Of a stretch of DNA of 64,000 nt, positions 61,294 through 64,000 are shown one piece after another. Under the pieces are notes generated by a model. It saw only the letters and a program-made list of their open reading frames with translations, searched no databases and was not told the DNA's origin. This DNA comes from Eudorina sp. 2006-703-Eu-15. Taxonomy: Eukaryota > Chlorophyta > Chlorophyceae > Chlamydomonadales > Volvocaceae. Position 1 is the stretch's first letter, and every line of letters begins with the position of its first letter. A program made the position numbers and the translations under genes. The stretch is taken from NCBI GenBank assembly GCA_003117195.1, contig BDSI01000011.1, positions 963,180 to 1,027,179 of the forward strand. The letters run 5' to 3'.

Positions 61294-64000
61294 CGACTGC
61301 CGAGCCCTGACCCGACTGCCGAGCCCTGACCCGACTGCTGAGCCCTGACCCTAATGCCGAGCCCTGACCCGACTGCTGAGCCCTGACCCTAATGCCGAGC
61401 CCTGACCCGACTGCCGAGCCCTGACCCGACTGCCGAGCCCTGACCCGACTGCCGAGCCCTGACCCGACTGCTGAGCCCTGACCCTAATGCCGAGCCCTGA
61501 CCCGACTGCCGAGCCCTGACCCTAATGCCGAGCCCTGACCCGACTGCTGAGCCCTGACCCTAATGCCGAGCCCTGACCCGACTGCCGAGCCCTGACCCGA
61601 CTGCCGAGCCCTGACCCGACTGCTGAGCCCTGACCCTAATGCCGAGCCCTGACCCGACTGCCGAGCCCTGACCCGACTGCCGAGCCCTGACCCGACTGCC
61701 GAGCCCTGACCCGACTGCCGAGCCCTGACCCGACTGCCGAGCCCTGACCCGACTGCCGAGCCCTGACCCGACTGCCGAGCCCTGACCCGACTGCCGAGCC
61801 CTGACCCGACTGCCGAGCCCTGACCCGACTGCCGAGCCCTGACCCGACTGCCGAGCCCTGACCCCGACCTGACCCGACTGCGAGCCCTGACCCTAATGCC
61901 GAGCCCTGACCCGACTGCGAGCCCTGACCCTGACCAGCCCTGACCCGACTGCCGAGCCCTGACCCGACTGCCGAGCCCTGACCCGACTGCCGAGCCCTGA
62001 CCCGACTGCCGAGCCCTGACCCGACTGCGAGCCCTGACCCTGCGAGCCCTGACCCATGCCGAGCCCTGACCCGACTGCCGAGCCCTGACCCGACTGCCGA
62101 GCCCTGACCCGACTGCTGAGCCCTGACCCTAATGCCGAGCCCTGACCCGACTGCCGAGCCCTGACCCGACTGCTGAGCCCTGACCATGCGAGCCCTGACC
62201 CTAATGCCGAGCCCTGACCCGACTGCTGAGCCCTGACCCTAATGCCGAGCCCTGACCCGACTGCCGAGCCCTGACCCGACTGCCGAGCCCTGACCCGACT
62301 GCCGAGCCCTGACCCGACTGCTGAGCCCTGACCCTAATGCCGAGCCCTGACCCTAATGCCGAGCCCTGACCCGACTGCCGAGCCCTGACCGACTGCCGAG
62401 CCCTGACCCGACTGCTGAGCCCTGACCCTAATGCCGAGCCCTGACCCGACTGCCGAGCCCTGACCCGACTGCGAGCCCTGACCCGACTGCGAGCCTGACC
62501 CGACTGCTGAGCCCTGACCCTAATGCCGAGCCCTGACCCGATGCCGAGCCCTGACCCGACTGCCGAGCCCTGACCCGACTGCCGAGCCCTGACCCGACTG
62601 CTGAGCCCTGACCCTAATGCCGAGCCCTGACCCGACTGCCGAGCCCTGACCCGACTGCTGAGCCCTGACCCTAATGCCGAGCCCTGACCCTAATGCCGAG
62701 CCCTGACCCGACTGCTGAGCCCTGACCCTAATGCCGAGCCCTGACCCGACTGCCGAGCCCTGACCCGACTGCCGAGCCCTGACCCGACTGCTGAGCCCTG
62801 ACCCTAATGCCGAGCCCTGACCCGACTGCCGAGCCCTGACCCGACTGCTGAGCCCTGACCCTAATGCCGAGCCCTGACCCTAATGCCGAGCCCTGACCCG
62901 ACTGCTGAGCCCTGACCCTAATGCCGAGCCCTGACCCGACTGCCGAGCCCTGACCCTAATGCCGAGCCCTGACCCGACTGCCGAGCCCTGACCCGACTGC
63001 TGAGCCCTGACCCTAATGCCGAGCCCTGACCCGACTGCGAGCCCTGACCGACGCACCTGACCTATGCAGCCCTGACCGACTGCCGAGCCCTGACCCGACT
63101 GCCGAGCCCTGACCCTAATGCCGAGCCCTGACCCTACTGCCGAGCCCTGACCCGACTGCCGAGCCCTGACCCGACTGCCGAGCCCTGACCCGACTGCTGA
63201 GCCCTGACCCTAATGCGAGCCCTGACCCTATGCCGAGCCCTGACCCTAATGCGAGCCCTGACCGACTGCTGAGCCCTGACCCTAATGCCGAGCCCTGACC
63301 GACTGCCGAGCCCTGACCCGACTGCTGAGCCCTGACCCACTGCCGAGCCCTGACCCGACTGCTGAGCCCTGACCCTAATGCGAGCCCTGACCCTAATGCC
63401 GAGCCCTGACCCGACTGCCGAGCCCTGACCCGACTGCTGAGCCCTGACCCTAATGCCGAGCCCTGACCCTAATGCCGAGCCCTGACCCTAATGCGAGCCC
63501 TGACCCTAATGCCGAGCCCTGACCCGACTGCTGAGCCCTGACCCTAATGCGAGCCCTGACCCGACTGCCGAGCCCTGACCCTAATGCCGAGCCCTGACCG
63601 ACTGCTGAGCCCTGACCCGAACTGCCGAGCCCTGACCGTACTGCCTGAGCCCTGACCGACTGCGAGCCCTGACCCGACTGCCGAGCCCTGACCCAATGCG
63701 AGCCCTGACCCTAATGCCGAGCCCTGACCCGTAATGCGAGCCCTGACCGACTGCTGAGCCCTGACCCTAATGCCAGCCCTGACCCGACTGCCGAGCCCTG
63801 ACCCTAATGCCGAGCCCTGACCCGACTGCCGAGCCCTGACCCTCGACCCTGACCGATGCTGAGCCCTGACCCTAATGCCGAGCCCTGACCGACTGCGAGC
63901 CCTGACCCGACTGCTGAGCCCTGACCCGACTGCTGCAGCCCTGACCCGACTGCTGAGCCCTGACCCGACTGCCTGAGCCCTGACCCGACTGCTGAGCCCT
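61294..64000. repeat. 19-bp minisatellite, at least 2.7 kb
   Basis: Units GAGCCCTGACCCGACTGCC and GAGCCCTGACCCTAATGCC, with a third form ending CTGCT that is almost always followed by the CTAATGCC form, giving 38-bp dimers. On the minus strand it stays open as (GQGSAVGSGLGS...)n, which I do not regard as a gene. Units with one-base losses become common after about 61860 and especially after 63030. The array runs off the window end. Confidence 0.95.

Noticed and set aside
61636..63340. Long minus-strand frames in the 19-bp array (Gly/Ser/Gln-rich)
   Set aside because: Produced by the repeat; no start context, interrupted by unit-length changes, and no similarity to known proteins.
61310..64000. 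CCCTAA-containing units as telomeric DNA
   Set aside because: Algal telomeres are CCCTAAAA tandem repeats; here CCCTAATG is part of a 19-bp unit.

Overview
The window looks like nuclear DNA of a volvocine-type green alga (Chlamydomonas, Volvox and relatives). Reasons: GC-rich multi-exon genes with GT-AG introns, a TGTAA poly(A) signal at plausible distance behind two stop codons, nuclear genes for plastid proteins with algal-type transit peptides, a plastid ribosomal protein S5 with a very large acidic N-terminal extension, and many retroelement remnants. I cannot name the species. Exons below were joined by hand from reading phase, splice consensus, family similarity and, for the kinases, comparison of the two copies.

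Layout: 1-2.6 kb, repeats only, including an inverted repeat and a 3'-tailed retroelement copy. 2.7-6.4 kb, two tandem copies of the cytosolic ribosomal protein uS10 (RPS20) gene with the same four-exon structure. 7.7-8.1 kb, a 9-bp minisatellite. 8.1-14.7 kb, two minus-strand genes head to tail: an FHA-domain protein of the microspherule/MCRS1 type and a TEX30/KANSL3-type alpha/beta hydrolase. In animals MCRS1 and KANSL3 are both subunits of the NSL chromatin complex, so this adjacency is notable. 16.3-23.7 kb (plus) and 35.0-43.7 kb (minus), two paralogous receptor-like protein kinases with matching 17-exon structures, tail to tail in a large inverted duplication. The 11-kb spacer holds minisatellites, a broken LINE and other repeats.

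44.3-47.3 kb is an inverted copy of the segment at 30.2-30.9 kb, split by a young LTR retrotransposon remnant with 213-bp LTRs, a 5-bp target duplication and a chromodomain; the other copy keeps the empty site. 47.5-48.6 kb is a degraded tyrosine-recombinase gene. 50.1-60.8 kb is a plastid-function block: a GDT1/PAM71-type cation transporter (plus), plastid ribosomal protein uS5 (minus), and a divergently transcribed plastid-targeted protein of unknown function (plus). The last gene runs into a 19-bp minisatellite that fills 61.3 kb to the end.

The most notable items are the inverted kinase pair with its 18-nt microexon and compensating frameshifts, the MCRS1/KANSL3-like neighbours, and a previously unlabelled (to me) short retroelement family whose copies all carry target-site duplications, one of them interrupting a LINE reading frame. 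I found no CRISPR, rRNA or tRNA gene.
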